Positions 21,029 through 33,642 of a DNA stretch of 64,000 nt are shown here, piece by piece. The stretch is from Diadophis punctatus similis. Taxonomy: Eukaryota; Chordata; Lepidosauria; Squamata; Dipsadidae. The notes beneath the pieces were generated by a model. That model made no database searches. It had not been told where the DNA came from and worked only from the letters and a program-made list of their open reading frames with translations. Numbering within the stretch: the first letter of the stretch is position 1; each line of letters begins with the position of its first letter. The stretch covers positions 168,384,430-168,448,429 of the forward strand of contig JALIGW010000002.1 in the NCBI GenBank assembly GCA_023053685.1. Direction: 5' to 3'. The translations under genes were made by a program, and so were the position numbers.

Positions 21029-24000
21029 AAAACAGTCTGATCTCAGGAAATGGCTCTCCCATACCCCAAAACACCTTTTAGGAATCAGATTCAAATCCCT
21101 AGTGTACATATTGTAGTAGTAGTACTACTACTACTACTAGTAGCAGTAGTAGTAGTTGTACAGTAGTTGTATTATTGCCAATAGGAAAATCATTATATCA
21201 AAAGCCGAGTTAAGTGTTATCCCTGTAGAGATGTTTCACTTGTATGATGAATTCAAAAGATATTGGATTTCCCTCTAAGACACCCTTTCATTAAGATATC
21301 AATTCTGTAAGCTTTATGTCTTCAGCAGCATCTTGCTTGGTGAGTTTCCAAAAGTGGGGGATGAGATCACACAATTGCTTTCCCTCATTCCTGCTTGAGC
21401 TGAAAAAGGATTATTGCTATACAAATGTAAATCCTTTTCTCCTAGAATTAGTAACATAATCTGTCATATTACAAAAAATGTCAGAGGACAAAAAAGAATG
21501 ATAAAACATGAATAAATGGGATGTTTTAAAAAGATTTAACAATAGGAATAAATGAGAAAAGCATACTATGAGCTTTTTCCTGCAAATCTGGGTACCGTAC
21601 ATTTGCTTGTGAATAGGCTCCACTAAAGCTAGTGAAACTTTTGTGCAACGTTCCATAGGTTTGGGATGAGCAAATTAAATATTTAATTTTGCAGAAATAA
21701 TTTGTAAATGGACAAGAAGAAAACATTTGGAAAGTAATTATGTGCAAATGGGTCTTATATAAAGAGACAGCAAAGCATCTGTGCCAAGAAAAGAAATGAT
21801 TTACAATCCAAAACTTCAAGTTATTCTAACATTTTGTTTCCATCCAGTTTCCCCAGGCAGACAATCTGTTAAATTTCTACTAATTTCAGCATCAATTTCT
21901 CAGCGATATATGCCAGTTTTAGTAGTTACGTTGATATTTACTAATTCAGAGATTAGTTCACACAAATCAGTCAATCAATCAATCAATCAATTTATTTATA
22001 TTTCAAATTTCATATTTCTGAATTGCCCATCTCCCTCAAAGAGGAGCTCCTATATGACCTATATATGAATGTTTTATTTTTAGGAGATAAAACAATCTCT
22101 TTGGGAGACTTAACACTTTATAAGAATAAATATTTTGTATCTATGTTCTATCCTTTATCTACATACCTGAGAAATGTTTCAATAGGTATTATTCTTCATT
22201 GTTGTGTATATTCACTAGACAAGGTTTCAATTTGGAACTTTGTGAACAGGATGACTGATTGAAGGTAAGTGGGAAAATGTGGTGATATTCCTCCAGAGTT
22301 CCTATTTAACTCTGAAAATCTGCCTTGGGGATCATATAGTATAAACAAGGTCTACCAGGGAAAGTAAAAATGGAAAACCAACAATAGTCCTTTGTATATA
22401 GCAAAAAGAGCCTTTTCAGTCATAGATTAGCAATTCTGCATATCACCACATGCATCTCTAAAAGAACAGCAGCCACAAAATTATTTCAGAACCGCTGTCA
22501 AGTTCAGACATTGATCTTTCCTGATATTTTTTTTTCCATTTTAGAATAATTGAGGCATTTTGGAATGCTTAGAATATGAAGCCTAAAGTGTATTAAAAAT
22601 AACTTTGAACGTATGATCAGTGGAACATGAAATAATTAAGTCATCTTATTTCACCTCAAGAATATTCTTCACATGAAAACACTTTATAGTGACACTATTT
22701 CATTTCCTTAAAACTTAAACAAAAAAACCCAAATATGCTGATAAAATGTATTCAAATTTGTTTCATAAGCCTTAGTTTTTTTAAAGATTTCCTGTCAATA
22801 AGACACAGCAAATGGTTCATATTCAACTCTACAATTCATGCTGCTATTCTCCATTAATCTGCCACACAGAGATACTGTACCATGTGTTACTCTATGCGCG
22901 AATTTGTAGTACACATAATGTTCTAACCTCAATATACAGTTTCAATCAAAGAAAAAAACTTGATAGCAACAAAGAGATTCAAGAGTGTTAAAAGACTAAA
23001 AATATAACCTGGCTCCTACCAATTCAGAAACATACATTAAAAGGAGGGTCTTTTAATGAAGCATTTAGAGCTTTACAATTGACTTAGATTAAACTAGCTG
23101 AATGATGCAAACATATTTTAAACGATTCCTACAATTTTTAATCAACATGAAAGCTAATCTTTAAGAAAAGCATTTGTACCAAGTAAACCAATTTTCATGT
23201 TAACATCTGTGCAAGGGAGAAAATATGAAATCTAAAAAGAATGTAAAAAGAAATAAACAACCCTCTTTTAATGTTTTGCAAATAAAGTGTTTATTGTGTC
23301 TTATAGTTTAATTATAGAAAATCAACATAAATATAAAACACACAGTACTAAAGTTAAAATTTTTTTGACATACAGAACATTAAAATTCAAAGACAACTGC
23401 CTAAAAGGAAATCTGTGGGTTTAAAGAAAGTCAAAAAATTTGCATATAAATCTTTTCTTGAAAATCAGAAATACTTTCTAATTTTCTTTTTATAATCATA
23501 TCTTCTAGTAGATTTTGAGGGTATCAGCAATATATCTGTTTGTTTTCTCCACTCACGGGGATTTATACATAGGATACTTTTTTAAAAAACTGCACTTTAT
23601 TACCTTGCCAGAGGTTTATCTGTATCAGTGAAGATATAACTTCAGTGAGCAAAATACTCTTTTGAAATTAATGCTATGTTATTGTCCATTGCTTTTTAGG
23701 TCTCCCGTTTCCTTTTCTACATTTTGGAATACACATGTGGGGCAATCAACTTTTTCTGGACTCTCATAGTTCATGATATCAATATTTCGTTTCTAAAGAA
23801 TCCCACAAACCATTTCAGTTAAATGAAAAAGAACTAGGTAATATAGCATTTGTATGTGTATGTATTTTATATAAAATGTACTGAATAAATATATACTCAA
23901 AATGTATTAAAGCTATAGCTATACTCCTGATGTCTAAGCTATTCCATTATTGGATCTGTAGATTTTATATTGATCTTCAGAACTTTGTTCTGATTTATAC

Positions 24001-25349
24001 ATGAATATCTCTTGTTGCAAAGAAACTAGCTTTAAACTGAAAAGGGAATATATTCCTTACTATTATTTCCAGGTTAAAAGCTAGTTTTCCCTCTTGTTGG
24101 GTTCTTAGTTCCCATGTGATTTTTTTGGTTTCTTTTACTTAAGGACCTTCTTTTACCTTCCTTTTGTTTTCTGCTTTATTTAACTGTGACCTTTTACTTG
24201 GTATGTATGCTGGTTTGCCAAAAATGTAGCCCTGACAATTCATTCTGAATTAACTGTGTATATAGATGTTCTTTCACAGCCTACCCAATGACTAGCTTAG
24301 TTCATGACAACTGTCCTGTGCCTTGTAAAATACCTTAAGAAAATCCAAATACTTAAAATAAATCAAGTCGGAAAGAAATAGCCAGCAGTTTTTAAGATGT
24401 TTGCTCAAAAGTATACTAGGGATGATTATGCTTTAAACATTTTGAGTGGCTGCATCATCCATTAACCATTTCAGAAAGCTTTATCTGTATGGAAATATTT
24501 AGTAAATATGGTGCAAAAACTAAATGGTTTTTAAGTATGGAAGAATATTTAACTTAAATTATGTTTGTTCTTATATTTATTCTGTAAAATTGTGACTAAA
24601 GAAAGGATAAATGATAATATCCCTATCTTTCAGACTTAACCAACTGGATGGAAATGAGTTTCCATAAACTTGAATTTATGATACCCATTTATTGACTACT
24701 GAATGAGCCTAGCATCCCTTTCCTAGACTAGCACACTTCTCTTTTCCTCACTTTTTTTCTCTTGTAATATTGGCTGGAAGAAATAGTTAGGAAGGTTTTA
24801 CCTAACATTTTTGGTTCAAATGTTTAGTCATGTTATCCAAATTAATGAACAGTAATTAATGTTCAACTGTAATTTGGGTTATGAAATCATAGTTTAACAC
24901 TAATGATTTCTTATTTTAGGGGGTACTCTTTACATTAAACAAAGACATAAATAAAATGGCTACCAGAGAGTGCCGGGATGTGGTTGGTGATATCACCAAG
25001 AGAATAGATGCAATTTTTGGCCTGCTGTTTTTATTTGGGATAATTCCTTCAATATATAGGCCAAGCCTTGCAGAAATTGAACACATGTGTTTTATTCCTC
25101 CTCCATCCAGCTGCCAAAACTTCTTCCCATGGGAAAGAGAAACATATCACTGAAAATTGACAATACAATCCCAATTTCAGTAGTACAATATTGAGTGGTC
25201 AGGGACTACAACATGGGACTGGGTAACATTTGTACCCAGGACAGTATATAGACAGCAAGTTGCCAAATTTTGTATTACATTCATGGCCACTTTCTGTTCA
25301 GAGCTCTTTGTTTCCTTCTTCAGGCCTACTGAGAGTAATTGTAAGAGTA
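21029..25349. other. 4.3-kb AT-rich intron stretch, few repeats
   Basis: Contains a mirror-like (GTA)n/(CTA)n patch at about 21113-21163 and a short (AATC)n at about 21968-21990. Otherwise it is strikingly free of recognisable transposons and has no coding signal. It is the longest low-repeat stretch of intron 3. Confidence 0.5.
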
Positions 25350-25735
25350 CAAACAGTCCTTGACTTACAACCATTCAACCATTTAAAGTTACAATGGCAC
25401 TGAAAAAAGCTGCTTATGATTGTTTTTCACACTTACAACCGTTGCAGCCTTCCCACGGTCATATGATCAAAATTTTGACGCTTGGCAATGGGCATGTACT
25501 TATGATGGTTGCAGTGTCCCAGGGTCATGGGATCACCTTTTGCAACCTTCTGACAAGCCGAGTCAATGGGGGAGCAAGATTCTCTTAACAACTATGTTAC
25601 TAAGTTAACAACTGCTGTGATTCACTTAACAACTCTGGAAAGAAAGGTTTAAAATGGCGCATACCTCACTTAACAACTGTCTTGCTTAGCAATGAAAATG
25701 TTGATCTCAATTGTGGCTGTAAGTCTAGGCAAGTA
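25350..25735. mobile_element. Tigger-like DNA transposon, diverged
   Basis: Starts CAAACAGTCCTTGACTTAC and ends GTAAGTCTAGGCAAG; the body ('ggcactgaaaaaagctgctt', 'ttcacttaacaac') matches the other copies. The ends are more worn than in other copies. Confidence 0.82.
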
Positions 25736-26870
25736 TAACTGCTGCTTATTCCCCCAAAGCAGTTCCCTTTCTCTAGCCAGGGGCATAGAATGGGAAGGTA
25801 GATGGGAGATGGCTAGGCTTGAAGATGTGATCTGTGGGACACAGATTATTACCAATTTTCATTCCATTTTACCAACAATAGATTTTATAGAAATTGATTG
25901 GTTCGTGATAACATTTTCCACAGTGTAATTTATAAAACTTTTCACAGTAATTTTAACCAAACTTTAAAATATGATGACCTGTAAAAACTCTCATGTAGGT
26001 ATGCTGGCTTATGGTTGAAAATTCCAGCCAGAGGCCAAACTGGCAGGATGCCATAGAAGCAGTTCAATGCATCGGGAGAGCCCTGCGTTTTGAAATGTTG
26101 TCTCGTTCTTGATATTTGTCCAATTGCAGAATTATTTTTGAAACAACTAAGAAACTAAATTGCTAAAATGTTCCATGTACTCCCTTGAAATGTTTTAGTA
26201 GAATCGTCTTCAAACTGCAGATATAGCGCCTTGAATGGAAGATCATACAAATCAGTCTCCATTTTGCAATAAATGTATATAAACAATGTGAGTTAAATTC
26301 AGAATGATGTACTTGAATGGGGATATTGGGATTTCCTTGTTTAGACTGCTGTGAAATTTATGGCGTACACTTTTTTTCAGTGACCTGTGAAATCTACCAT
26401 GCAAGCATATGTGTTTTTCATCAGATAACTTATCATAAAAGAAAAGGTGCTTCTGCAAAATTGCATGTTTGCAAGATTTAGCAGTTCATAGTTTAAATGG
26501 TAGTTTTAGCATGAAACTGTCGGCCATGTGATAAATTTCTCTACTGACATTTGATGTTTAATAAAACTAATTTAGATCTTTTTTTCAAAGCTATTGAATT
26601 AAGAGTTGGTTTATTTACTTATATTATCATCAGCTTTTTTCATACTTAAGTCACAATTTCTATTGGAAAAAACAAACTATTTATTTTGATAATTAATGTC
26701 AATATGCAGAAGACATGGGAACAGTTGAGCACATTTCAAATTCATCTATGTTAACTTGTGACAAAGTTGTTAAGTTGTAAATTGTTATCATGCATTTGGT
26801 TCAGAATGCAGATGCAGTGGGCTGAACTGAGGTTGAGTTCAACTCCAGCACAGGCACATACAACACTACA
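25736..26870. other. Intron 3 segment, no recognised feature
   Basis: AT-rich non-coding sequence. Nothing is recognised. Confidence 0.5.
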
Positions 26871-27009
26871 TACCGTGTTTCCCCGAAAATAAGACACTGA
26901 CTTATATTTTTTTGAACCCTGAAATAAGCGCTTGGCCTTATTGCCATGCACTCAAAAGCCCGATTGGGCTTATTAACAGGGGATGTCTTATTTGGGGGAA
27001 AACAGGGTA
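26871..27009. mobile_element. Mariner-like MITE, ends TACCGTGTTTCCCCGAAAAT
   Basis: It is 139 bp with inverted ends TACCGTGTTTCCCCGAAAAT and ATTTGGGGGAAAACAGGGTA. The TA at each end fits a Tc1/mariner-type insertion. A second copy in the other orientation is at 50364-50502. Confidence 0.8.
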
Positions 27010-27024
27010 CTATTGCCTGCATAT

Positions 27025-27240
27025 AGCAATAGCAATAGCACTTAGACTTATATACCGCTTCACAGTGCTTTACAGCACTCTCTAAGCGGTTTACAGAGTC
27101 AGCATATTGCTCCCAGCAATCTGGGTCCTCATTTTACCCACCTCGGAAGGATGGAAGGCTGAGTCAACCTTGACCCTCGTGAGATTCGATCTGCCAAACT
27201 GCTGGCAGCCGGTGATCAGCAGAAGTAGCCTGAGTAGTAT
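27025..27240 (-). mobile_element. tRNA-derived SINE, minus strand, head degraded
   Basis: The right (3') part 'tagcaatagcacttagacttatataccgctt' and body are clear. The tRNA-like head is replaced by divergent sequence (GCCGGTGATCAGCAG..), so it is partial or an alternative subtype. Confidence 0.8.
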
Positions 27241-27475
27241 GCTGAGATGATCAGGATATGAGGGGTTCTTGGTGCTCTCTGAACTTTGTTGGGCTAAAGA
27301 ATCTCTAAGACTGCCCCCTCCCACACAGACAGGCAAGATACCAGAATATAAACTGACAGCCAACAGCACTCCTTACTAGCACTGATGATGTTACCTAGTT
27401 AGGATAATGAAACGTCTGCAAGAAAACAAGCAACTCAGAGAGCATCAAGGAACCCTCATTTCAACCCTGAGTGAT
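27241..27475 (+). repeat. Dispersed squamate repeat with CTGATGA..GAAACGTC motif
   Basis: Includes 'gcactgatgatgttacctag' and 'aaacaagcaactcagagag'. A related, reversed copy is at about 36615-36900. Family uncertain; a Penelope-like or similar element is possible. Confidence 0.5.
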
Positions 27476-27924
27476 AAATATTCTCCTTTAATGATCAGGA
27501 TAATTTAGCATATGTATTTATCATAATTGTGAAATTACAAGCCAGGCAAAATATGAAGTGGAAAAACATACAAAGTATCCCAGCGTGAAGTATGTGTGAC
27601 AAATCTGATATTTTGGACATTCATATAATTTAAAAACAACAACACAGAAATTGCTGTCTCTACTTACATGAAACATTTCTAAATATTTCTCCACCATCAC
27701 ATTTTCAAGGAACTGTGAAACTGACCCACAGCTTTCCCAGTGTTCCCTACTGATCAAATATAAATCTTTGTTTCTTGAATAATTGTAATAAATAATAAAC
27801 TATACCGAACAATGTTTCATACTTAATGCTAGTTCATAATGTTAATTCTACTTCTCTCACTATGATCAGTTTGCTTAAAACTCTTCTGCACAGGAAAATT
27901 CTACGGCTGAAACCTAAAATTTTA
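27476..27924. other. Intron 3 segment, no recognised feature
   Basis: AT-rich non-coding sequence. Nothing is recognised. Confidence 0.5.
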
Positions 27925-28155
27925 GCATCAAGAATACTTTGGACTCACTGGAGAAGAGCCTAATGCTGGGAACAATTGAGGGCAAAAGAAGAAGGGGACA
28001 ACAGAGAATGAGGTGTCTGGATGGAGTCACTGAAGCAGTAGGCATGAGCTTAAATAGACTCCGGGGGATGGTAGAGGACAGGAAGGCCTGGAGGAACGTT
28101 GTCCATGGGTTCGGATGGGTCGGACACGACTTTGCGACTACAACAACAATACTTT
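27925..28155 (+). mobile_element. BovB (RTE) LINE 3' end
   Basis: The frame reads LMLGTIEGKRRRGQQRMRCL, then DGVTEA, GMSLNRLRGMVEDRKAWRN and VHG, the well-known C-terminus of BovB ORF2 (LMLGK-EGKRRRGRQRMRWLDG, DREAWRAAVHG). It is followed by 'gtcggacacgactttgcgac' and a CAACAA tail typical of BovB. Only the last 230 bp are present. Confidence 0.93.
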
Positions 28156-28323
28156 GGTCATGATTTTCCACTATGAAAATAAGCTCCAGCAAACCTCTAT
28201 ATCAAATGTGTCTTTCTTTCTTTCCTTTTGCAAACCAAGGGAACCCTGAAAGCATCTGTTTCTGGCTGTAAGCTACATACAATTCTAAACAAGAGAATCT
28301 ATGAGATGTTTGTGGTTTCAAAA

Positions 28324-28580
28324 GAGCCGAGGTGGCGCAGCGGTTAGAGGCAGGTACTGCAGGCCACTTTAGCTGACACTGATCCGCAGGTCAGCGATTC
28401 AAATCTCACTGGCTCAAGGTTGACTCAGCCTTCCATCCTTCTGAGGTAGGTAAAATGAGGATCCAGATTGTTGGGGGCAATATAAATATACATTGCTTAC
28501 TGGTGTAAACTGCTTAGAGAGTGCTTGCACTGTGAGGCGGTATATAAATCTCACAAAATAAATAAAATAAAATAAAATAA
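28324..28580 (+). mobile_element. tRNA-derived SINE, plus strand, near full length
   Basis: Starts GAGCCGAGGTGGCGCAGCGG with a clear B-box-like GATTCAAATC, and ends in an (AAATA)n tail at about 28555-28580. It is the best-preserved copy in the window. Confidence 0.92.
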
Positions 28581-30219
28581 GTCATCATCAAAATAATCAT
28601 ACGAATAATAATTATAAATACAATATATGAATAATAATTCTTAATTAGTTTCAAAACAGTACATTTCTCCAAAACTGCTTTACTTGATTTTGATTTTGCA
28701 TTCACAATAGCTTGGCATTTTACGTGCAAAGAGACTGCAGTTGGATAGGATGGGAAATTGTAGTCTATTTTAAAGCTGGAAATGAATGCTTCTGTCTCAA
28801 GAGAATAGGTGGAGAGAGAGGTGAGGGTGAGCCTAATGCTTACTGAAATATTATTTCCTGTTTCATGCAAATTTTATCTTTTAATCTCAGATGGAGACTT
28901 GAAAATCTGGTGATTAATTGTTAGCATACTGGAAGTGATGCCTTTCCATACAGGTCTGTGGACCAAAAAGTTTCGTAACTTTTAAGAATGCTCTCCATTT
29001 TGCATAATTCATATTGCCAAGGTTAATCTCATCTGACCTATTTGGGGAAGCCTGTTTCAGGATTTGCCTGATAAGGTTGCCTCTATAACTTAACATTCTA
29101 AACAGATGATGATGTTATGTATGGGGAAGACAAATGGAATGCCTATTACCATGGAAACACTCTTCCAAACAAACTAATTGTACCCACTCATGTTTTAATG
29201 TATTCCATTTTTTTGGATCTAAGGTGTGCTTTTTCAGATGTGAGCTTCCATAAGCAATGTCTTAACATGGAGTAACTTCTTTCATGTAGAGTTGTGGGTG
29301 GCTGAAGAAGGAAAGTTGGCACACTTTCAAACAATGGGGGAAAAGTCTGCAGTTTATTTAAGTTCACATTTAAACTGCTCAAATCCTTTCTTTGAAGGAT
29401 GTTGCTCTGACCCAAATATTTGGTCCAACAAAAGATATCATTTAATACATGGGGCCCTTATCACTAAACAGGGATTAATTCACTTTCTGTTCCCATGTCA
29501 AAGCTCCAGTTGTTCTGCTTTCAACTCCAGATGCACATAATGAAGTTTTCTCAATAATGATACAGAAACCTTTTCTTCTGAAATGCATCTGAAGATGCTA
29601 ACATATTTCTGTATCTATGGCCAAGATCAAATAGAAAGCGTACATGACAATGTCTTCTCTTTGATAAAGTAGTAATTCTTTTCTTCCCCTGATAATCAGC
29701 CAGTGTTTATTTTTTGTACTACTTATAACAGCTCTTTCCGTTGTCCTTTGCTCAGCACTTTGTTCTTTGTTTAGAATTGTCAGACAACTCACTCATGCAT
29801 CTCCAGTAAAAGAAACATTTACAAAGAAGAATAGTCATTCTTCAGAGTAAACAATGGCTCTCTGTTAGCAGCAAGCTTGTGCCCCATGTATTTTCACTAT
29901 ACTCTGATTCTTACTAGAGAACAACTCTATAATGTTATTCTACTATCCTATGGAACCATCTTACAAACATTGTTCAGATGCAACCAAAATTATGTTTAGC
30001 AGGATTTATGTGGTTATAATATTTAATGAATGATGTAACCCATGTAATACTTTTTCAGAAGTATTTTAAGGGATCGGGGAATATATGAATGGATTTTCTT
30101 TTTGTCAAAAGAAAATTACTTTTAAATTTTAAATTAATTACTTTTAAATTTCCTTTTAAAAATATTAGATTCACTAGCAAGGGAGTTACATTGAGAACCA
30201 TATTTTCTTGCCATAGAAC
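28581..30219. other. Intron 3 segment, no recognised feature
   Basis: AT-rich non-coding sequence between a SINE and a hAT. Nothing is recognised. Confidence 0.5.
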
Positions 30220-30742
30220 CAGTGGTGGGTTCCTACCAGTGCGGTCCACTCTATAGCACCGGTAGCGGCCCGCTGGTGATGTCACAGTACTGGTGCGGTC
30301 GGTTGCTGGTGCTTGGGTGCCGCCATTTTTTTTTAAAAAAAAATTTAATTAATTTTTTTTTTCTTCTGCGCATGCCCAGAAGCCGAGCTTCCGGCACTGC
30401 TCATGCGCTGCCTTCCTACCCAACAGTGAGTCCAAGCAGGGGAGGATGGCTAAGGGAGCGTGTGAGACGCTGAAAGAATGGGCGGCAGGAGCTATCTCCA
30501 TTCCCCTCCCTTCAGCAGTCCGAGAAGCCACGAACGCGCGGTGATGATCTTAGGCATTTTCGCACGTTTGAGGCTTCTCGAGCTGCTGAGGGGAGGGGGA
30601 ATGGGCGGCAGGACCTATCTCAGTTCCCCTCCCTTCAGCAGTCCGAGAAGCCACGCCCACCCGGTCACATGGCTGGCAAGCTACACCCACAAAATAAGCC
30701 ACGCCCACAGAGTGGTAGTAAAAAATTAGGAACCCGCCCCTG
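30220..30742. mobile_element. hAT-type element, 523 bp, ends CAGTGGTGGGTTCC
   Basis: Exact 8-bp duplication CATAGAAC (30212-30219, 30743-30750). The inside carries two direct copies of 'cttcagcagtccgagaagcc' (about 30512 and 30631) and an inverted counterpart 'ggcttctcgagctgctgagg' between them. It is very similar along its length to 55202-55700. Confidence 0.95.
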
Positions 30743-30750
30743 CATAGAAC

Positions 30751-32370
30751 CATATTTTTATAGTTCCAGGTGGTTAATTTTCCCCTCTGCTAGATTTATT
30801 CCATTTCAAAGAAAAAACAGTTAAAGAGCAGAAATTTAGGGCCCTATCAGAATAATCCCAGCTAACAGTTGTGAAGTACATGCTTTTCTGCATCTAAATA
30901 TAATGCTTCTTATCTAGTAATAATAATAGAATCTCACACAATTGAGATTGTTAATTTGTATTGAAAGAAAAGAAATCCAGTTAATATAAAAAAGAATAAA
31001 TATGTAATTCTGTTAGTAAGGTATTTACACTATATGTAAAAGAAAAGTGGGAGAAGTGTGATTTGCACACAGAGATTTTATAGTTTCTCATATTGTAAAA
31101 CCATTCATTCACTCGTTCATTCATTCTGTTTGTCACTTATTATCTGGTTATGAAAAAAACATTTTTTTACAAAGGAACTATCCCCTCCCCAGAAGACAAT
31201 AAATGCAAGTATTGTTCAAGTATCTGTCTTCTTCCTCCAATCAGATACATAGTTGTGGGGTGGGCAATTCTAACCAGGAAAACTATTATAATGGAAGGGG
31301 AAACAACCATTTGTTAATACTCATGTACCAAGTCTGCAATTCCTATCTATATGAATAATTTGTGTGTTTTCCCCACCACCACATCCCAGTTGTTACTTTG
31401 AAATGTGAAATACCTAATTTACAGCTCTTCCACAGCACATCCAATTTGAGTCTCACTTTCATAATTTAGTTAAAAGGAAAATAAACTCAGTGTTTTGAGA
31501 GGAAAGAAACGTGTTTGGATGTATACTTTGAAACCACCTTGCTGATAATATTGTATCAGTTGAACTGCTTTGACTTTTTTTTTTTTTGGTGCAGGTCAAG
31601 ATACCAGCTGTTATTTAAAGAACTCTGAGCAGGATATCTGAAAACACAGTTAAATGTTCTATGAATACGTCCATAGTTACATGATTTGTTAAGAACATCT
31701 TGTCTGATTGATAGTTTTTTCTCCTAAGCACAAAAGGTAGTCAAAAGCATTTAATTTCAAACATCTGTTGCAAAATTCAAATGTAATTACTTCTATTCAT
31801 TTATCACTGAAGGTGGCCTTTCTGTTATTCTTAATTTGTTTTTTATAGTATCGTTTTGTTTATAAAACTCAAGGACCTAGTTTTATTGAAACTGAAATAG
31901 TTTAATTAAATATAATGTCTGCAATGCTGTTGAGCAGGAGATTTCTCCCCAATCATTATTCTAGCTCGACTTAAATACTTAATTGTATCATGCTATTTAC
32001 AGCATTGTAAGCGTTAGGCAGATATTTACCCTGTAATTCCCACAATGGACTAACATTTGTAGACATTTGTCATGTTCAGCTTAGAAGGCTGTACTATTAA
32101 GTCAGCATCATGGAATTCAAGCAAGCTAATTCCTCTTAGCTTCCAATTGCAGAGCCCTGTTAAATCCTTCTTGATGTACAAGTTTTGCTCTGGATGTTGT
32201 CTGCCTAGCCTTGTGATATACCAAGTCACAATGAAGGCATAAACAGTAGTTCTTCCAATGTTGTATTTTCAGTATATATTTATTATTCATCTACTTCATC
32301 CTGGGAAGAACAGCTTACATATTATCAGGAACCTCCTTTGGAAAGGTTGTAATAATCATTTTAGGGATGT
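30751..32370. other. Intron 3 segment, no recognised feature
   Basis: AT-rich non-coding sequence. No named repeat or coding signal. Confidence 0.5.
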
Positions 32371-32757
32371 TTTTATTTATTTTATTTATTAGACGCTCTT
32401 ATAGGCCGCCCAATCCCGTGGGACTCAGGGCGGCGTACAGCATAAATAAGAAGCGTACATTTAAAAACAATAGTCATACATTAAAAATATAATTAAAAAA
32501 AAGACATTGTAAGCGCAACATTCAGGGGGAATCTGATTGTCCTATTCACCCCATCTGCCGGAAGAGCCATGTTTTTAAGGCTTTACGGAAGGCCAGCAGG
32601 GTGGGGATGGTCCGGATCTCTGGTGGTAGTTGGTTCCAGAGGGACGGGGCTCCCACAGAGAAGGCCCTCCCCCGCGGCTCCGCCAATCGACATTGTTTAG
32701 CCGACGGGACCCGGAGGAGGCCCTCTCTGTGGGACCTAATCGGTCTTGACGGAACAA
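32371..32757 (-). mobile_element. L2/CR1-type LINE 3' end, minus strand
   Basis: The tail (TTTA)n at 32371-32390, 'aggccgccc..gactcagggcggcgtac', and a coding remnant ending with PRGRAFSVGA-like and LWNQLPPEIR-like codons in reverse match the elements at 5637-6192 and 57290-58273. 5'-truncated. Confidence 0.88.
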
Positions 32758-33258
32758 CTTCTATAAGAGGATCAACTTAATGCCAGAAAGTTTTATTACA
32801 CAGCCATGTTTCCTTCTCAAATTGAGGAGTCACCCAATTAGATCCATATTTGATTCCCAGGTTTTATTTGCTAAATCCTGTTCTACTTTATTCTCCTCTT
32901 ATGCTCCTGTTCTAAATATTTTGTTTCCAGTTTCATAAAAGACATTTCTTCTTTTAATTCCATTCAGTGCAGTTTTCATTTTCATTATATTCTGTAAAAT
33001 ACATATTCAACTCTGGTATTCTGTGATCAATCTGCTTACTAATGCAAATAAACTCTAACCATTACTAAAAGGAAATGGATCTTGTAGTGGATCTTTCAGT
33101 ATCTTGTAACTGAGAAAATGAAGTTTTAAAAGTGTTATAATTCTTCTCTTTTTATCACCAGAATAGATTATGTCATAAAACTATTGAAGATTATGTGAAC
33201 TTAAACGCTTTGTTTCTATTTTGTATTTGATCAGTTTCAAAAGTAAACACTCTGTTTA
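32758..33258. other. Intron 3 segment, no recognised feature
   Basis: AT-rich non-coding sequence. Confidence 0.5.
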
Positions 33259-33260
33259 TA

Positions 33261-33640
33261 CAGGTAGTCTTCGACTTACGCCCACAATTGAGCCCAAAAT
33301 TTATGTTGCTAAGTGAGAAATTTGTTAAGTGAGTTTTGCCCCATTTTACAACTTTTCTTGCCACAGTTGTTAAGTGAATCACTTTAGTTGTTAAATTAGT
33401 AACACGGTTGTTAAGTGAATCTGGCTTCCCCATTGACTTTGCTTGTCAGATGGTTGCAAAAGGGGATCACATGACCCCGGGTCATAAATATGAACCACTT
33501 GTCAAGCATCAAAATGTAAACCATGTGACCCTGGGGATGCTGTAATGTTCATAAGTGTGAAAAGGGGTCATGTCACTTTTTCCAGTGCTCTGGTGACTTT
33601 GAACAGTTATTAATGAACTATTGTAAGTCGTGACTATCTG
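33261..33640 (-). mobile_element. Tigger-like DNA transposon, 380 bp, minus orientation
   Basis: Ends CAGGTAGTCTTCGACTTAC and GTAAGTCGTGACTATCTG, with TA on both sides (33259-33260, 33641-33642). The body is the reverse complement of the copy at 56782-57161. It is uninterrupted. Confidence 0.92.
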
Positions 33641-33642
33641 TA

